64,000 nt of DNA from Prosthecomicrobium sp. N25 (GTDB taxonomy: Bacteria > Pseudomonadota > Alphaproteobacteria > Rhizobiales > Ancalomicrobiaceae). Within the stretch, counting starts at the first letter, position 1; every line of letters begins with the position of its first letter. Both the position numbers and the translations under genes were made by a program. Location: positions 434,001 to 498,000 of the forward strand of contig NZ_JBBCAT010000002.1 of the NCBI RefSeq assembly GCF_037203705.1, read 5' to 3'. The notes beneath the pieces are model-generated. The model had not been told where the DNA came from, made no database searches, and saw only the letters and a list, made by a program, of their open reading frames with translations. Of the stretch, positions 15,088 to 24,571 are shown one piece after another.

Positions 15088-16008
15088 ATGGCCGGAAGTC
15101 AGGACTTCGCCTCGGACCCGCGCAACGCCGCGGTCAAGATCTACCTGAACGGCGACCTGGTCGCCCGCGAGGACGCCCGCGTGTCGGTCTTCGATGCGGG
15201 CTTCGTGCTCGGCGACGGGGTGTGGGAAGGCTTCCGGCTGCACAAGGGCACGGTCGTGTTCGCCGACCGGCACTTCGACCGGCTCTACGCCGGCGCCCGG
15301 GCCATCGACATGGACGTCGGCCTGCCCAAGGCGGCGCTCGCGGCCGAGCTCGACCGGATGCTCGCCGCCAACGGGATGCGGGACGGCGTGCATATCCGGC
15401 TGATGGTGACGCGCGGGCTGAAGAAGACGCCGAACCAGGACCCGCGCCACACGATCTCGAAGGCGACCATCGTCATCGTGGCCGAGTACAAGCAGCCCTC
15501 GCCGGAACTCGCGTCCACGGGCCTGTCTCTCTTCACCTCGACGGTCCGCTGCTCGCCGCCCGACATGTTCGACATGCGGCTCAACTCGCACAGCCGGCTG
15601 AACCTGATCCAGGCGCTGATCCAGGCCATCAAGGCCGGGGCCGACGAGGCGCTGATGCTGGACCCCAACGGCTTCGTGTCGAGCTGCAACGCGACGAACT
15701 TCTTCTTCGTCAAGGACGGCGAGGTCCGGACGTCGCGGGGCGGCTATTGCTTCAACGGCATCACGCGGGCCCACGTGATTGAGCTCTGCGAGCGGCACGG
15801 GATCCCGGTCCGGCTCGCCGACTTCACCCTGGCGGAGGTCTACGACGCCGAGGAGGCCTTCGTGACCGGCACCTTCGGGGGGCTGACCCCGGTCCGGCGC
15901 ATCGACGGCCGCGACTTCGCGGGCGGGCTGCCGGGGCCGATGACGGCCCGGCTGCGCCGGCACTATGGCGACCTGATGGACGAGGCGGCCGGCGTCGTCT
16001 CGGTCTGA
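15088..16008 (+). CDS. Class IV (BCAT/D-amino-acid type) aminotransferase-like protein without the usual lysine
   Basis: The 306-residue protein has the fold-type IV PLP architecture: VFDAGFVLGDGVWEGFR at residues 33-49, IRLMVTRGLK near the domain junction, and the C-terminal block DEALMLDPNGFVSSCNATNF followed by the PLP-phosphate loop VTGTFGGLTPV. In active family members a Schiff-base Lys precedes the next conserved LN or NY element. Here that place reads RLNSHSRLNLI with no Lys, so its catalysis is in question. The start at 15088 is supported by GGAG upstream and by homology; an upstream extension exists but matches nothing. Its last 46 bases overlap the convergent transglutaminase gene. 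Confidence 0.75.
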   Translation: MAGSQDFASDPRNAAVKIYLNGDLVAREDARVSVFDAGFVLGDGVWEGFRLHKGTVVFADRHFDRLYAGARAIDMDVGLPKAALAAELDRMLAANGMRDGVHIRLMVTRGLKKTPNQDPRHTISKATIVIVAEYKQPSPELASTGLSLFTSTVRCSPPDMFDMRLNSHSRLNLIQALIQAIKAGADEALMLDPNGFVSSCNATNFFFVKDGEVRTSRGGYCFNGITRAHVIELCERHGIPVRLADFTLAEVYDAEEAFVTGTFGGLTPVRRIDGRDFAGGLPGPMTARLRRHYGDLMDEAAGVVSV

Positions 16009-16895
16009 CGGGGCGGCTCCGGAACCTCCAGGACGTCGACCTCCACCGACAGGCCCTGGCCGCCGGAAGACAGCACGACGCCGTCGACGGGGGAGACGTC
16101 CGCATAGTCGCGGCCGACCGCGAGGACCACGTGGCTCTCGCGCGCCGGGCAGGCGTTGGTCGGGTCGAGGCCGATCCAGCCGGCGGCGGGGCCGCACCAC
16201 ACCTCGACCCAGGCGTGGGTGGCGTCGGCGCCCTGCAGGCGCGGCCGGCCGGGCGGGGGGACGGTGCGCAGGTAGCCGGAGACGTAGCGGGCGGCGAGGC
16301 CGAGGCCGCGCAGGCCGGCGATCATGACATGGGCGAAGTCCTGGCAGACCCCGCGGCGGGTGGCGAGGACCCGGGCGACCGGGGTGGTCACGTCGGTGGC
16401 GCCGGACTCGTAGGTGAAGTCGGTCCTGATCCGGCGGTTGAGCTCGACGGCGGCTTCCAGAAGGCGGCGACCTTGCGGGAACGAGACGGCGGCGTAGCGG
16501 GTGGCGTCCTCGGACAGCGGCACGAGCCGGCTCGGGAACAGGCCGTGCACCGGGGCGGCGGGGCCGAGGTCGCGGCCGGCGGCCGCCAGCGCGGCTACCG
16601 TTTCCCACGCCGGGATCGAAGCCTCCGGGGGCAAGGGCGGCGGTTCGACCGCGACGGTCGAGGCGGCGCGGATCTCGAGGCTGTCGTGGGCCTTGCGGGT
16701 GGTCGCGCGGAGGAGTCGGTTGCCGAAGAAGTCGACCGCCTCCGAGCGCTCGGCGGGTGCCGGGTCGATGGTGACCGCGCTGGCGAGCACGCGCTGGCCG
16801 GGGCGGTCGGCCGGCATCAGGCGCAGGAGGCAGCGCGTGTAGGGGACGGTCGCCCGGTAGTGGTAGCGGGTGACGTGCGTGACCGCGTAGATCAT
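15963..16895 (-). CDS. Transglutaminase-like cysteine peptidase family protein (with BTLCP-type N-terminus)
   Basis: The 310-residue protein begins MIYAVTHVTRYHYRATVPYT, the beta-rich N-terminal domain of bacterial transglutaminase-like proteins. It carries the catalytic triad: Cys in RRGVCQDFAHV, His in ADATHAWVEVW and Asp in GLDPTNA. No signal peptide is seen, so it acts in the cytoplasm. Family members in this operon context are proposed amidases or peptidases acting on peptides made by the neighbouring ATP-grasp enzyme. The ATG at 16895 overlaps the upstream TGA by 4 bases, indicating coupling. Confidence 0.88.
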   Translation of the reverse strand: MIYAVTHVTRYHYRATVPYTRCLLRLMPADRPGQRVLASAVTIDPAPAERSEAVDFFGNRLLRATTRKAHDSLEIRAASTVAVEPPPLPPEASIPAWETVAALAAAGRDLGPAAPVHGLFPSRLVPLSEDATRYAAVSFPQGRRLLEAAVELNRRIRTDFTYESGATDVTTPVARVLATRRGVCQDFAHVMIAGLRGLGLAARYVSGYLRTVPPPGRPRLQGADATHAWVEVWCGPAAGWIGLDPTNACPARESHVVLAVGRDYADVSPVDGVVLSSGGQGLSVEVDVLEVPEPPRQTETTPAASSIRSP

Positions 16896-19459
16896 GCCGG
16901 CGTCTCCGGCATCGGCGTCTCGTCCGTCGCCTCGTCGGGCAGCGCCTCGCCGAAGTAGCGCGTCGTGATGGCGTCGGACACCTGCATGAGGCTCGTTTCC
17001 AGCACCATGATCCGCTCCGGATCGAAGTCGGCCGCCTCGGCGGTGCGCAGCGCCGTGGACAGCCTCAGCGCGGCCCGTTCGGCCGGGTCGGCCCGCCGGC
17101 CCTCGTGGCGGTCGGCGAGGTGGCACAGGTGGTCCACCAAGCGCTCGAGCTGAAAGGCGACCGAGCGCGGGTTCGCCTCGTCGAGGAGGATGAGGTCGAC
17201 GACCGGCTTCAGGGCGGCGCCGTTGATGTAGCGGGCCCGGTAGACGACCTGGCTGTCGGTCAGGTCGAGGAGCCGCATCAGCATGTCGGAGCCGACCGGG
17301 CCCTCGGCGAGGCGGCGGGTGAAGCGGGCGACCGCGATGGCGCGCTCGACCCTTGCGCCCATGTCCAGGAATCGCCAGCCGGCCGGACGGTACATGTTCT
17401 CGTGGGCGAGGCCCGTGAAGGCCGCTATCGTGCGCAGCCCCGCGTCGGCAGCCTCGAAGAGCTCGCCGGCCCCGAGTTCGACCCGCACCGGCGGCCTGGG
17501 GAAGAACCCCGTCAGGTCGGCGAGCGCGCGCCAGGCGTCCGGCGAGATGCGGTCACGCACCACGGAAGCGGTGCGGCGCGCCTCGCGCACGAGCTGGGCA
17601 ACGGCGCCGGCCGAGGCCCCGAAGAGAGCCTCGCGGGCGATCTCGCCGAAATCCTCCAGGCCGAAGGGCGTCGCCCCCCAGGCGGCGAGAAGGTCCGCGA
17701 TCCGGCGGGCGGCGGGTTCGTCGGCGTCGTCCGGCCCGTCGTCGTCGGTCTGGCCCGCGAGGCCGCGGGCGAGGCGGAGCGTCGCCTCGGCGCGTTCCAG
17801 GTAGCGGCCAAGCCAGTAGAGGTTGTCGGCGGCGCGGCTCGGCAGGCCGCCGGTCTCGCGGCGGACCTCGATCTCGTCGGGGTTGGGGATGAGGTTGACG
17901 GGGACGACCGGCTTCTCGGCGAGGACCCAGACATCGGCCGACCGGCCGCCGCGCTGCATGGAGAGGCCGCGCGCGTCGGGCCCGCCGGCGATCCGGCAGA
18001 GCCCGCCGGGCATCACCGTCCAGGCGCCGTCGGGGCCGCGGGCGGCGAAGACACGCAGCGAATAGGGACGGGGCTGCAGGCGGCCCTGCGACCATACCGG
18101 GGTGGTGGCGAGGCGGACGGGCTCCTGGCCGATGACATCGATGCCGCGCCGCTCGACATGGTTGCGCAGCCGGGTCGCATCGGCCGGGTCGAGTGCGGCG
18201 CCGAGCGTGCCGACATTGTCGAGGATGCCGCGGAGGGTCCGGCCGAAGGCGGGCAGGAGCGCCTTGGCGGCGAAATCCTGCAGGACGGCCTTGCGGGCGC
18301 CCTCTTCGCCGCACCACCAGGTGGCGAGGTTCGGCAGAACGAGATCCTCGCCGAGGAGCTTGCGTGCGAGGGCCGGCAGGAAGGCGAGGAGGGCGGGGGC
18401 CTCGACGAGGCCGGAGCCGAGCGCGTTGGCGACCACCACGTTGCCGGCGCGGACCGCCTGGGCGAGGCCGGGGACGCCGAGCCGGGAGGCGGCGTTGAAC
18501 TCCAGGGGATCGGCCCAGTCGGCGTCGAGCCGGCGCAGGATCGCATCGGCGCGGACAGGGCCGTCTACCGTCCTCAGGTACACGGCGTCGTGGCGGACCG
18601 ACAGGTCGCCGCCCTCGACCAGGAGGAAGCCGAGGGCGCGGGCCAGGTAGGCGTGCTCGAAATAGGTCTCGTTGGCGGGGCCGGGGGAGAGGAGCGCGAT
18701 GCGGGGCTCGTCCCGGCCGGTCGCCGCGGCGAGGCCGGAGCGGAGCGTCTGGTAGAAGCCCGCCAGACGCTCGACGTTGAGGGCGCGGAAGACGTCCGGC
18801 ATGGCGCGGGAGCCGAGCGCGATGCGGTTCTCGATGGCGTATCCGGCGCCGGACGGAGCCTGGGTGCGGTCGGCGAGGATCCACCAGCGGCCGTCCGGCC
18901 CCCGGCTGACGTCGGCGGCGTAGACGTGGAGCCAATGCCCGCCGGGCGGGCGGACGCCCACGAGCGGTCGGAGATACTCGGAGTTGCCGGCGACCAGCGC
19001 GGCGGGCAGGTGCCCCTGGGCGACGAGGCGGGCCGGGCCGTAGAGGTCGGCGAGCACGGCCTCGAGCAGTTCGGCGCGCTGGGCGACCCCGCGGGCGAGG
19101 CCGGACCAGTCGGCCTCGGACAGGACGAGCGGCACGTGGGAGAGGGGCCAGGGCCGTTCCGCGCCGTTCGGGTCGCCGTAGACCCGGTAGACGACGCCGG
19201 CGTCGGCCAGGTGGCGGTCGGCGACCTCGAAGCGGCGGCGCAGTTCCGCCTCGCCGAGGGCGGCGGCGGCGCGAAGGACCGGCTGCCAATGGGGGCGCGG
19301 GCGGCCAGCCTCGTCGATCAGCTCGTCGGGGACCCCCGGAACCGGCTTGTAGGCGGCCACGAGCGCGGCCACGCCGGCGCTGCCGCCGTCGCTCCCGCCG
19401 CCGGGCGGCATTGCCAGTTCGAGCTGCGTTTCGGCAGCCAGCTGCGGGTCGGCAGCCAT
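16892..19459 (-). CDS. Circularly permuted ATP-grasp plus alpha-E domain fusion protein
   Basis: The 855-residue protein fuses two families often encoded as neighbours. Residues about 60-520 are the circularly permuted ATP-grasp type 2 domain (PLVLSEADW, GNSEYLRPLVGV, ENRIALGSR, LLSPGPANETYFEHAYLAR, GEDLVLPNLATWWCGEE, MPGGLCRIA). Residues about 540-850 are the helical alpha-E domain, starting RAADNLYWLGRYLERAEAT and ending near IMVLETSLMQVSDAITTRYF. CP ATP-grasp proteins are inferred amidoligases. The ATG at 19459 is preceded by GGAGA. It sits between two transglutaminase-like genes with a 16-base gap upstream and a 4-base overlap downstream. Confidence 0.88.
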   Translation of the reverse strand: MAADPQLAAETQLELAMPPGGGSDGGSAGVAALVAAYKPVPGVPDELIDEAGRPRPHWQPVLRAAAALGEAELRRRFEVADRHLADAGVVYRVYGDPNGAERPWPLSHVPLVLSEADWSGLARGVAQRAELLEAVLADLYGPARLVAQGHLPAALVAGNSEYLRPLVGVRPPGGHWLHVYAADVSRGPDGRWWILADRTQAPSGAGYAIENRIALGSRAMPDVFRALNVERLAGFYQTLRSGLAAATGRDEPRIALLSPGPANETYFEHAYLARALGFLLVEGGDLSVRHDAVYLRTVDGPVRADAILRRLDADWADPLEFNAASRLGVPGLAQAVRAGNVVVANALGSGLVEAPALLAFLPALARKLLGEDLVLPNLATWWCGEEGARKAVLQDFAAKALLPAFGRTLRGILDNVGTLGAALDPADATRLRNHVERRGIDVIGQEPVRLATTPVWSQGRLQPRPYSLRVFAARGPDGAWTVMPGGLCRIAGGPDARGLSMQRGGRSADVWVLAEKPVVPVNLIPNPDEIEVRRETGGLPSRAADNLYWLGRYLERAEATLRLARGLAGQTDDDGPDDADEPAARRIADLLAAWGATPFGLEDFGEIAREALFGASAGAVAQLVREARRTASVVRDRISPDAWRALADLTGFFPRPPVRVELGAGELFEAADAGLRTIAAFTGLAHENMYRPAGWRFLDMGARVERAIAVARFTRRLAEGPVGSDMLMRLLDLTDSQVVYRARYINGAALKPVVDLILLDEANPRSVAFQLERLVDHLCHLADRHEGRRADPAERAALRLSTALRTAEAADFDPERIMVLETSLMQVSDAITTRYFGEALPDEATDETPMPETPA

Positions 19460-19475
19460 CGGGTCTCCATGCCGG

Positions 19476-22400
19476 TCAGGCCCGCGGGGCCGGCCGCCTC
19501 AGGTCGAGCGTCAACGGGAAGTCCAGGCTGCGCTCGTCGGGCGGGACCTGGACGAAGCCCGGGGTATGGCCGTGATCCAGGAAGCGCGCAAGCCGCCGGG
19601 CCTCCGCCTCGTAGGAATTGACGGGGAAGGTATCGTAGTTCCGGCCGCCCGGATGCGCGACATGGTAGACGCAGCCGCCGAGCGAGCGTCCGGTCCACTT
19701 GTCGAGCAGGTCGATGGTGAGGGGGGCGTGCGTAGGCAAGGTCGGGTGCAGGCCGGACGCGGGCTGCCAGGCCTTGTAGCGGATGCCGGCCACGAACTCG
19801 CCCGAGCGGCCGGTCGAGGTCAGCGGCACGCGGCGTCCGTTGACGGCGACGACGTGGCGGGCTTCGTTCAGGCCCTCGGCCTTGACCTGCAGCCGCTCCA
19901 CCGAGCTGTCGACGTAGCGGACGGTGCCGCCCGCCGCGCCCTCCTCGCCGGTGACGTGCCAGGGCTCGAGGGCCTGCCGGAGCTCGATCTTGACGCCGCC
20001 ATGCTCGACGGACCCGCAGAAGGGGAAGCGGAACTCCCGCTGGGCCTCGAACCAGAGGGGGTCGAAGGGGTAGCCGGCGCGCCCGAGGTCGTCGAGCAGG
20101 CCCAGGAAGTCCTCCCAGACGAAATGCGGCAGCATGAAGCGGTCGTGCAGGGCGGTGCCCCAGCGGACGAAGGCGCCGTCCTGCGGCTCGCGCCAGAGCC
20201 ACGCCACCACGGCCCGCAGGAGCAGTTGCTGGGCGAGGCTCATGCGGGCGTCGGGCGGCATCTCGAAGGAGCGGAACTCGACGAGGCCGAGGCGGCCGGT
20301 CGGGCCGTCGGGGGAGAACAGCTTGTCGATACAGATCTCGGTCCGGTGCGTGTTGCCGGTCACGTCCGTCAGGAGATTGCGGAAGAGGCGATCGGTCAGC
20401 CAGGGAAGCGGCGGCTCGCCCCGGCCCGGAGCCGGCACGTTGGCGAGCGCGATCTCCAGCTCGTAGAGGGTGTCGTGGCGGGCCTCGTCGATGCGCGGCG
20501 CCTGGGAGGTCGGGCCGATGAAGAGGCCGGAGAAGAGGTAGGAGAGCGAAGGCCGGCGCTGCCAGGTGAGGACCAGGCTCTTCAGGAGGTCCGGCCGGCG
20601 CAGGAAGGGGCTGTCGACGGGGGAGCGGGCGCCGACGACCACGTGATTGCCGCCGCCCGTGCCGGTGTGGCGTCCGTCGATCATGAACTTCTCGGTGCCG
20701 AGGCGGGAGAGCCGCGCCTCCTCGTAGAGGCCGGTGGTGATCGCCACCGCCTCGTCCCAGCTCGCGGCCGGCTGGACGTTGACCTCGATGACGCCGGGGT
20801 CGGGCGTGACCTTGATCACGTCCAGTCGCGGGTCCCAGGGGGGCGGGTAGCCCTCGATGTGGACCGGCAGGCCCTCGGCCTCGGCGGTCGCCTCGACGGC
20901 GGCGAGGAGCTCGAGGTAGTCGTCGAGCGACTGGACGGGCGGCATGAAGACATGAAGGATGCCGTCGCGGGGCTCCACGCTCAGGGCGGTGCGCACGGTG
21001 GCGGCGCCGATCTCCTCGACCCAGCGCTGGGTGGCGCGGGTCTCGGCGTGGGTGCGGCTGTAGACCTGGGCGAGGCGGTCCGGATCGGGCAGCTCGCCGC
21101 GCGGCACGAAGGTATCGAGCTCGGTCACGTAAGGGTAGCTCGACGGCGGAACGTAGGGCAGCGAGGCGATCGGCAGGCGGTAGCCGACAGGGCTGTCGCC
21201 GGGGATCAGGAACAGCTTCTGCCGGCGCAGCCGCCACTTCTCGGAGTACCAGCCGGTGCCGGCCTCCGCGTTCCAGCGCTGGACGGGCAGCACGTAGCCG
21301 GTCGGCCGGCCGAGGCCGTGCTCGAAGACCTTGGCGATGCGGTGCCGCTCCTCGGGATCGTCGAGCTTGGAGTCGGCCGTGGTGACGTTCTCGGGAAGCT
21401 CGGCCTCCTTGATGATCCAGTGCGCCGTGTCCTCGTAGGCGGGCAGGACGTAGTCGGCGCCGATGTCGAGCCGTTCGGCGATGCCGGCGGCGATGCGCTC
21501 CGCCCCGCCGACGGTCGCGTCGCGGCGGCCGGATTCCAGCGCGATCAGCGCCGGGTTGCGCCAGATCGGCTTGCCGTCCTTGCGCCAGTAGAGCGCGAAG
21601 GCCCAGCGTGGCAGGCTTTCGCCGGGATACCACTTGCCCTGGCCGTAGTGGAGGAATCCGCCGGGGGCGAAGCGGTTGCGCAGGCGCCGGATGAGGTCGT
21701 CGGCGCGGGCCCGCTTGGTCGGGCCGACCGCGGCGGTGTTCCATTCGGCGGACTGGTAGTCGTCGATCGACACGAAGGTCGGCTCGCCGCCCATGGTCAG
21801 GCGGACGTCGCCGGCGGCGAGATCCGCGTCGACCCTGCGCCCGAGGGCATCGAGCGCGGCCCAGGCCTCGTCCGCGAAGGGCGCCGTGACGCGCGGCTTC
21901 TCGGCGATGCGCGTCACCTTCATGGCGAAGTGGAACTCGACCTCGGCGGGCTCGACGAGGCCGGTGATCGGGGCCGCGGAGCGGTAGTGGGGCGTGCCGG
22001 CGAGCGGGATGTGGCCCTCGCCGGCGAAGAGGCCCGAGGTCGGGTCGAGGCCGACCCAGCCGGCGCCGGGGATGTAGACCTCGCACCAGGCGTGCAGGTC
22101 GGTGAAGTCGTGGTCGGTGCCGGCCGGGCCGTCGAGGGCGGCGACGTCGGGCTTCAGCTGGATCAGATAGCCGGAGACGAAGCGGGCGGCCAGGCCCAGC
22201 CGGCGGAGGATCTGGACGAGGAGCCAGCCCGTGTCGCGGCAGGACCCGGAGCCGAGCGTGAGCGTCTCCTCGGGCTCCTGGACGCCCGGTTCCATGCGGA
22301 TCACGTAGCGGATCTCGCGGCTGAGGCGCTGGTTCAGCTCGACCAGGAAATCGACGATGGGGGTCTCGGCACGGGACACGGAGGCCACGAAGGCGTCGGC

Positions 22401-22778
22401 CTTCGCCCCCATGGGCTCGGCGACCAGGTAGGGCGCCAGCTCCTCGGCGAGCTCGGGGGCGTACGCGAAGGGATACTTCTCGGCGTAGGCCTCCACGAAG
22501 AAGTCGAACGGATTGACGACGGCCAGCTCGGCCAGGAGGTCGACCTCGATGCGGAACTCGGTGGTGCGTTCCGGGAAGACGAGGCGGGCGAGCCAGTTGC
22601 CGTGGGGATCCTGCTGCCAGTTGATGAAATGCTGCTCGGGGACGACCTTGAGCGCATAGCTCGGCACCTTCGTGCGCGTGTGCGGCGCCGGCCGGAGCCG
22701 CACGACCTGCGGCCCGAGGGCGACGGGGCGGTCGTACGTGTAGGCGGTGACGTGGTGGAGGGCGGTCAGAATGGCCAA
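19476..22778 (-). CDS. Large transglutaminase-like protein with DUF2126 C-terminus
   Basis: The 1100-residue protein starts [19 protein letters not shown] at a TTG codon (22778), the only plausible start for the conserved N-terminus. The N-terminal transglutaminase domain has Cys in [14 protein letters not shown], His in [10 protein letters not shown] and Asp in GLDPTSG. The remaining 800 residues match DUF2126 by features such as [23 protein letters not shown] and [13 protein letters not shown]. No function is proven. It is the first gene of the leftward operon with the ATP-grasp/alpha-E fusion and the second transglutaminase-like gene. Confidence 0.9.
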   Translation of the reverse strand: MAILTALHHVTAYTYDRPVALGPQVVRLRPAPHTRTKVPSYALKVVPEQHFINWQQDPHGNWLARLVFPERTTEFRIEVDLLAELAVVNPFDFFVEAYAEKYPFAYAPELAEELAPYLVAEPMGAKADAFVASVSRAETPIVDFLVELNQRLSREIRYVIRMEPGVQEPEETLTLGSGSCRDTGWLLVQILRRLGLAARFVSGYLIQLKPDVAALDGPAGTDHDFTDLHAWCEVYIPGAGWVGLDPTSGLFAGEGHIPLAGTPHYRSAAPITGLVEPAEVEFHFAMKVTRIAEKPRVTAPFADEAWAALDALGRRVDADLAAGDVRLTMGGEPTFVSIDDYQSAEWNTAAVGPTKRARADDLIRRLRNRFAPGGFLHYGQGKWYPGESLPRWAFALYWRKDGKPIWRNPALIALESGRRDATVGGAERIAAGIAERLDIGADYVLPAYEDTAHWIIKEAELPENVTTADSKLDDPEERHRIAKVFEHGLGRPTGYVLPVQRWNAEAGTGWYSEKWRLRRQKLFLIPGDSPVGYRLPIASLPYVPPSSYPYVTELDTFVPRGELPDPDRLAQVYSRTHAETRATQRWVEEIGAATVRTALSVEPRDGILHVFMPPVQSLDDYLELLAAVEATAEAEGLPVHIEGYPPPWDPRLDVIKVTPDPGVIEVNVQPAASWDEAVAITTGLYEEARLSRLGTEKFMIDGRHTGTGGGNHVVVGARSPVDSPFLRRPDLLKSLVLTWQRRPSLSYLFSGLFIGPTSQAPRIDEARHDTLYELEIALANVPAPGRGEPPLPWLTDRLFRNLLTDVTGNTHRTEICIDKLFSPDGPTGRLGLVEFRSFEMPPDARMSLAQQLLLRAVVAWLWREPQDGAFVRWGTALHDRFMLPHFVWEDFLGLLDDLGRAGYPFDPLWFEAQREFRFPFCGSVEHGGVKIELRQALEPWHVTGEEGAAGGTVRYVDSSVERLQVKAEGLNEARHVVAVNGRRVPLTSTGRSGEFVAGIRYKAWQPASGLHPTLPTHAPLTIDLLDKWTGRSLGGCVYHVAHPGGRNYDTFPVNSYEAEARRLARFLDHGHTPGFVQVPPDERSLDFPLTLDLRRPAPRA

Positions 22779-23026
22779 GGGTCGGAGCTCGCTGGTGCCG
22801 GGCCCGGCCGGCGCGCCGGCGGGCTATCGCGAAAGCCTATTCGCTGGGCAGGGGTCTGCATAGCCTTGTTGTTAGGCGGATGCCGGCGGCTCCCGGGCGT
22901 GGCCCAACGGCAACGCTCCGGCTCCGTTCGGGTCCCCGTCGCCTGCCGTCACGGCGTCCCCGGATCGTTTCGCCGGGGCGCTGGTGCTAGCGTCCGGGCC
23001 CCTCCTCGTTTTCCGGTCCCGCCCCG

Positions 23027-24541
23027 ATGCGTCTCGGTCCCCTCCCCGCCATCGCCCTCGTCCTCGCCGCCGCGCCGGCCCTCGCGGCCGAGACTTATCC
23101 ATGCGCGGGCGAGTACCGGCCGCTGGAGCGGCGGGAGGGGCCGCCGGATCTTCTCAAGGCGATCTTCCTGCCGCTCGCGGTCATCGACGCCCTGACGCGC
23201 GACCATCTCGCCGACAAGCCGCGCAAGCCGGTGCCGGTCCGGGTCGTCACCGCCGACGGCGCGCCGGCCGCGGAGGCGCGCGTCGGGTTCATCCATGCCG
23301 GCGAGGGGCGGTTCGTCGCCGAGGTCCCGGCGTCCTCGGGCAGCGCGGCGCTGCCGGAGGGCCGCTACCGGGTCGTGGCGGCGCTGCCGGGCAAGCCGGT
23401 GCGCTGGGGCGTGGCGGAGGTGACGGTCGGGGCCAAGACCCCAGCGACCGTGGCGGTCCGCCTCGACCGCACGATCCCCGCCGTGGCGGCCGGGGCCGTC
23501 GAGACGGCCGCGCCGGCCGGCGGCACCGTGACGGTGCCCATCTCCGGCTTCACGGAGGGGCGGCTCGGCATGGTGGCGGCCGGCGGCGGCAAGATGGCGG
23601 CCGAGGCAGAGCTCGACGAGACCGGGGCGGGGTCGATCCGGGTGCCGTCGAAGCCGGGGACCTACCGGCTGGCCTACATGCTCTGCGCGCCCCGGCTCGT
23701 GCTCGCCGAATGGACGATCGGCGTGGGCGCGGCTGACCTGCGGATCGCGGCACCCGACAGCGTCCCGGCCGGGGAGGCCTTCACGGTTTCTGCCGACGGC
23801 CGCTCCGTGCAGGCTGGTGACACGCCCGATCTCCTCGACTCGGGTGCGGGGCCCGACGCGGACCCGGTCTCGAGCGGGACGACGGAGGCCGGCGCGGCGG
23901 GGCCGTTCCGCTACGGGTTCCGGGCGCCCGTCAAGGCGGGCCGCTACGAGATCGCGTTCCGGCACCCGGTCGGCGACGGGGTCCTGGGGCGTCGGACGAT
24001 CACCGTCACCGAGAAGGCCTTCTCGCTGGACCTGCCGGACGAGATCTCGCTCGCCGCGCCGTTCCGCTTCGCCGACGTGATCCCGGAGGGGGCCAAGCTC
24101 GAGGTCTGGGCGCTCTCCAAGGACGGCAAGCCGTTCCGGCTCGCGGCGGAGGACGTCGGCAAGGACGTGGAGCGCTTCCCGGCGCCGGCCGGCCGCTACG
24201 AGGTCCGGCTCCTGCCGGCGGACGGCGGCAAGGTGCTGGCGCGGCGCGGCGTGACCGTCACGGGCCGGGCTTTCGCGTCCGTCACGGGGCGGGTCCGACC
24301 GGGCGGGGCGATCGAGGCGGTGCTGACCACCAAGGGCGCCTTTTTCGACAAGGTCGTGCTGCTCGCCCCCGGCCAGGGCTACGAGACCTTCGGGGAGTAC
24401 CCGGAAGCGGACGCCAACACGGAGACGGCCGTCACCGTGACGGCGCCGAAGAAGCCGGGGAAGTACGAACTCGTCTACGTGCTCGGCCGCCCGGGCCACG
24501 ACGACGCCGTGATCGAGCGGGTTCCGGTCGAGGTGCGGTGA
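23027..24541 (+). CDS. Secreted protein of unknown function with repeated beta-sandwich-like modules
   Basis: I do not recognise this 504-residue protein. It has a clear signal peptide (LAIALVLAAAPALA-AE). The mature part has at least four repeats that each end in a pattern such as GTYRLAYML, GRYEIAFRHPV, GRYEVRLLP and GKYELVYVLG, resembling Ig-like or MG2-like periplasmic domains. Two early cysteines may be exported-protein disulfides. A VxALTRDHL segment follows the signal region. The gene stands alone, diverging from the transglutaminase operon, and ends before a convergent hairpin terminator. VWA-associated or tape-like adhesive roles are conceivable but unsupported. Confidence 0.6.
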   Translation: MRLGPLPAIALVLAAAPALAAETYPCAGEYRPLERREGPPDLLKAIFLPLAVIDALTRDHLADKPRKPVPVRVVTADGAPAAEARVGFIHAGEGRFVAEVPASSGSAALPEGRYRVVAALPGKPVRWGVAEVTVGAKTPATVAVRLDRTIPAVAAGAVETAAPAGGTVTVPISGFTEGRLGMVAAGGGKMAAEAELDETGAGSIRVPSKPGTYRLAYMLCAPRLVLAEWTIGVGAADLRIAAPDSVPAGEAFTVSADGRSVQAGDTPDLLDSGAGPDADPVSSGTTEAGAAGPFRYGFRAPVKAGRYEIAFRHPVGDGVLGRRTITVTEKAFSLDLPDEISLAAPFRFADVIPEGAKLEVWALSKDGKPFRLAAEDVGKDVERFPAPAGRYEVRLLPADGGKVLARRGVTVTGRAFASVTGRVRPGGAIEAVLTTKGAFFDKVVLLAPGQGYETFGEYPEADANTETAVTVTAPKKPGKYELVYVLGRPGHDDAVIERVPVEVR

Positions 24542-24543
24542 GG

Positions 24544-24565
24544 CCGGCCCCCCCAAAGGGGCCGG
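24544..24565. terminator. Bidirectional hairpin terminator between convergent genes
   Basis: CCGGCCCC (24544-24551) pairs with GGGGCCGG (24558-24565) around a six-base CCCAAA loop, directly after the stop of the secreted protein and before the end of leuB. There is no U-tract, common in this G+C-rich genome. Confidence 0.55.
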
Positions 24566-24571
24566 GGACGC

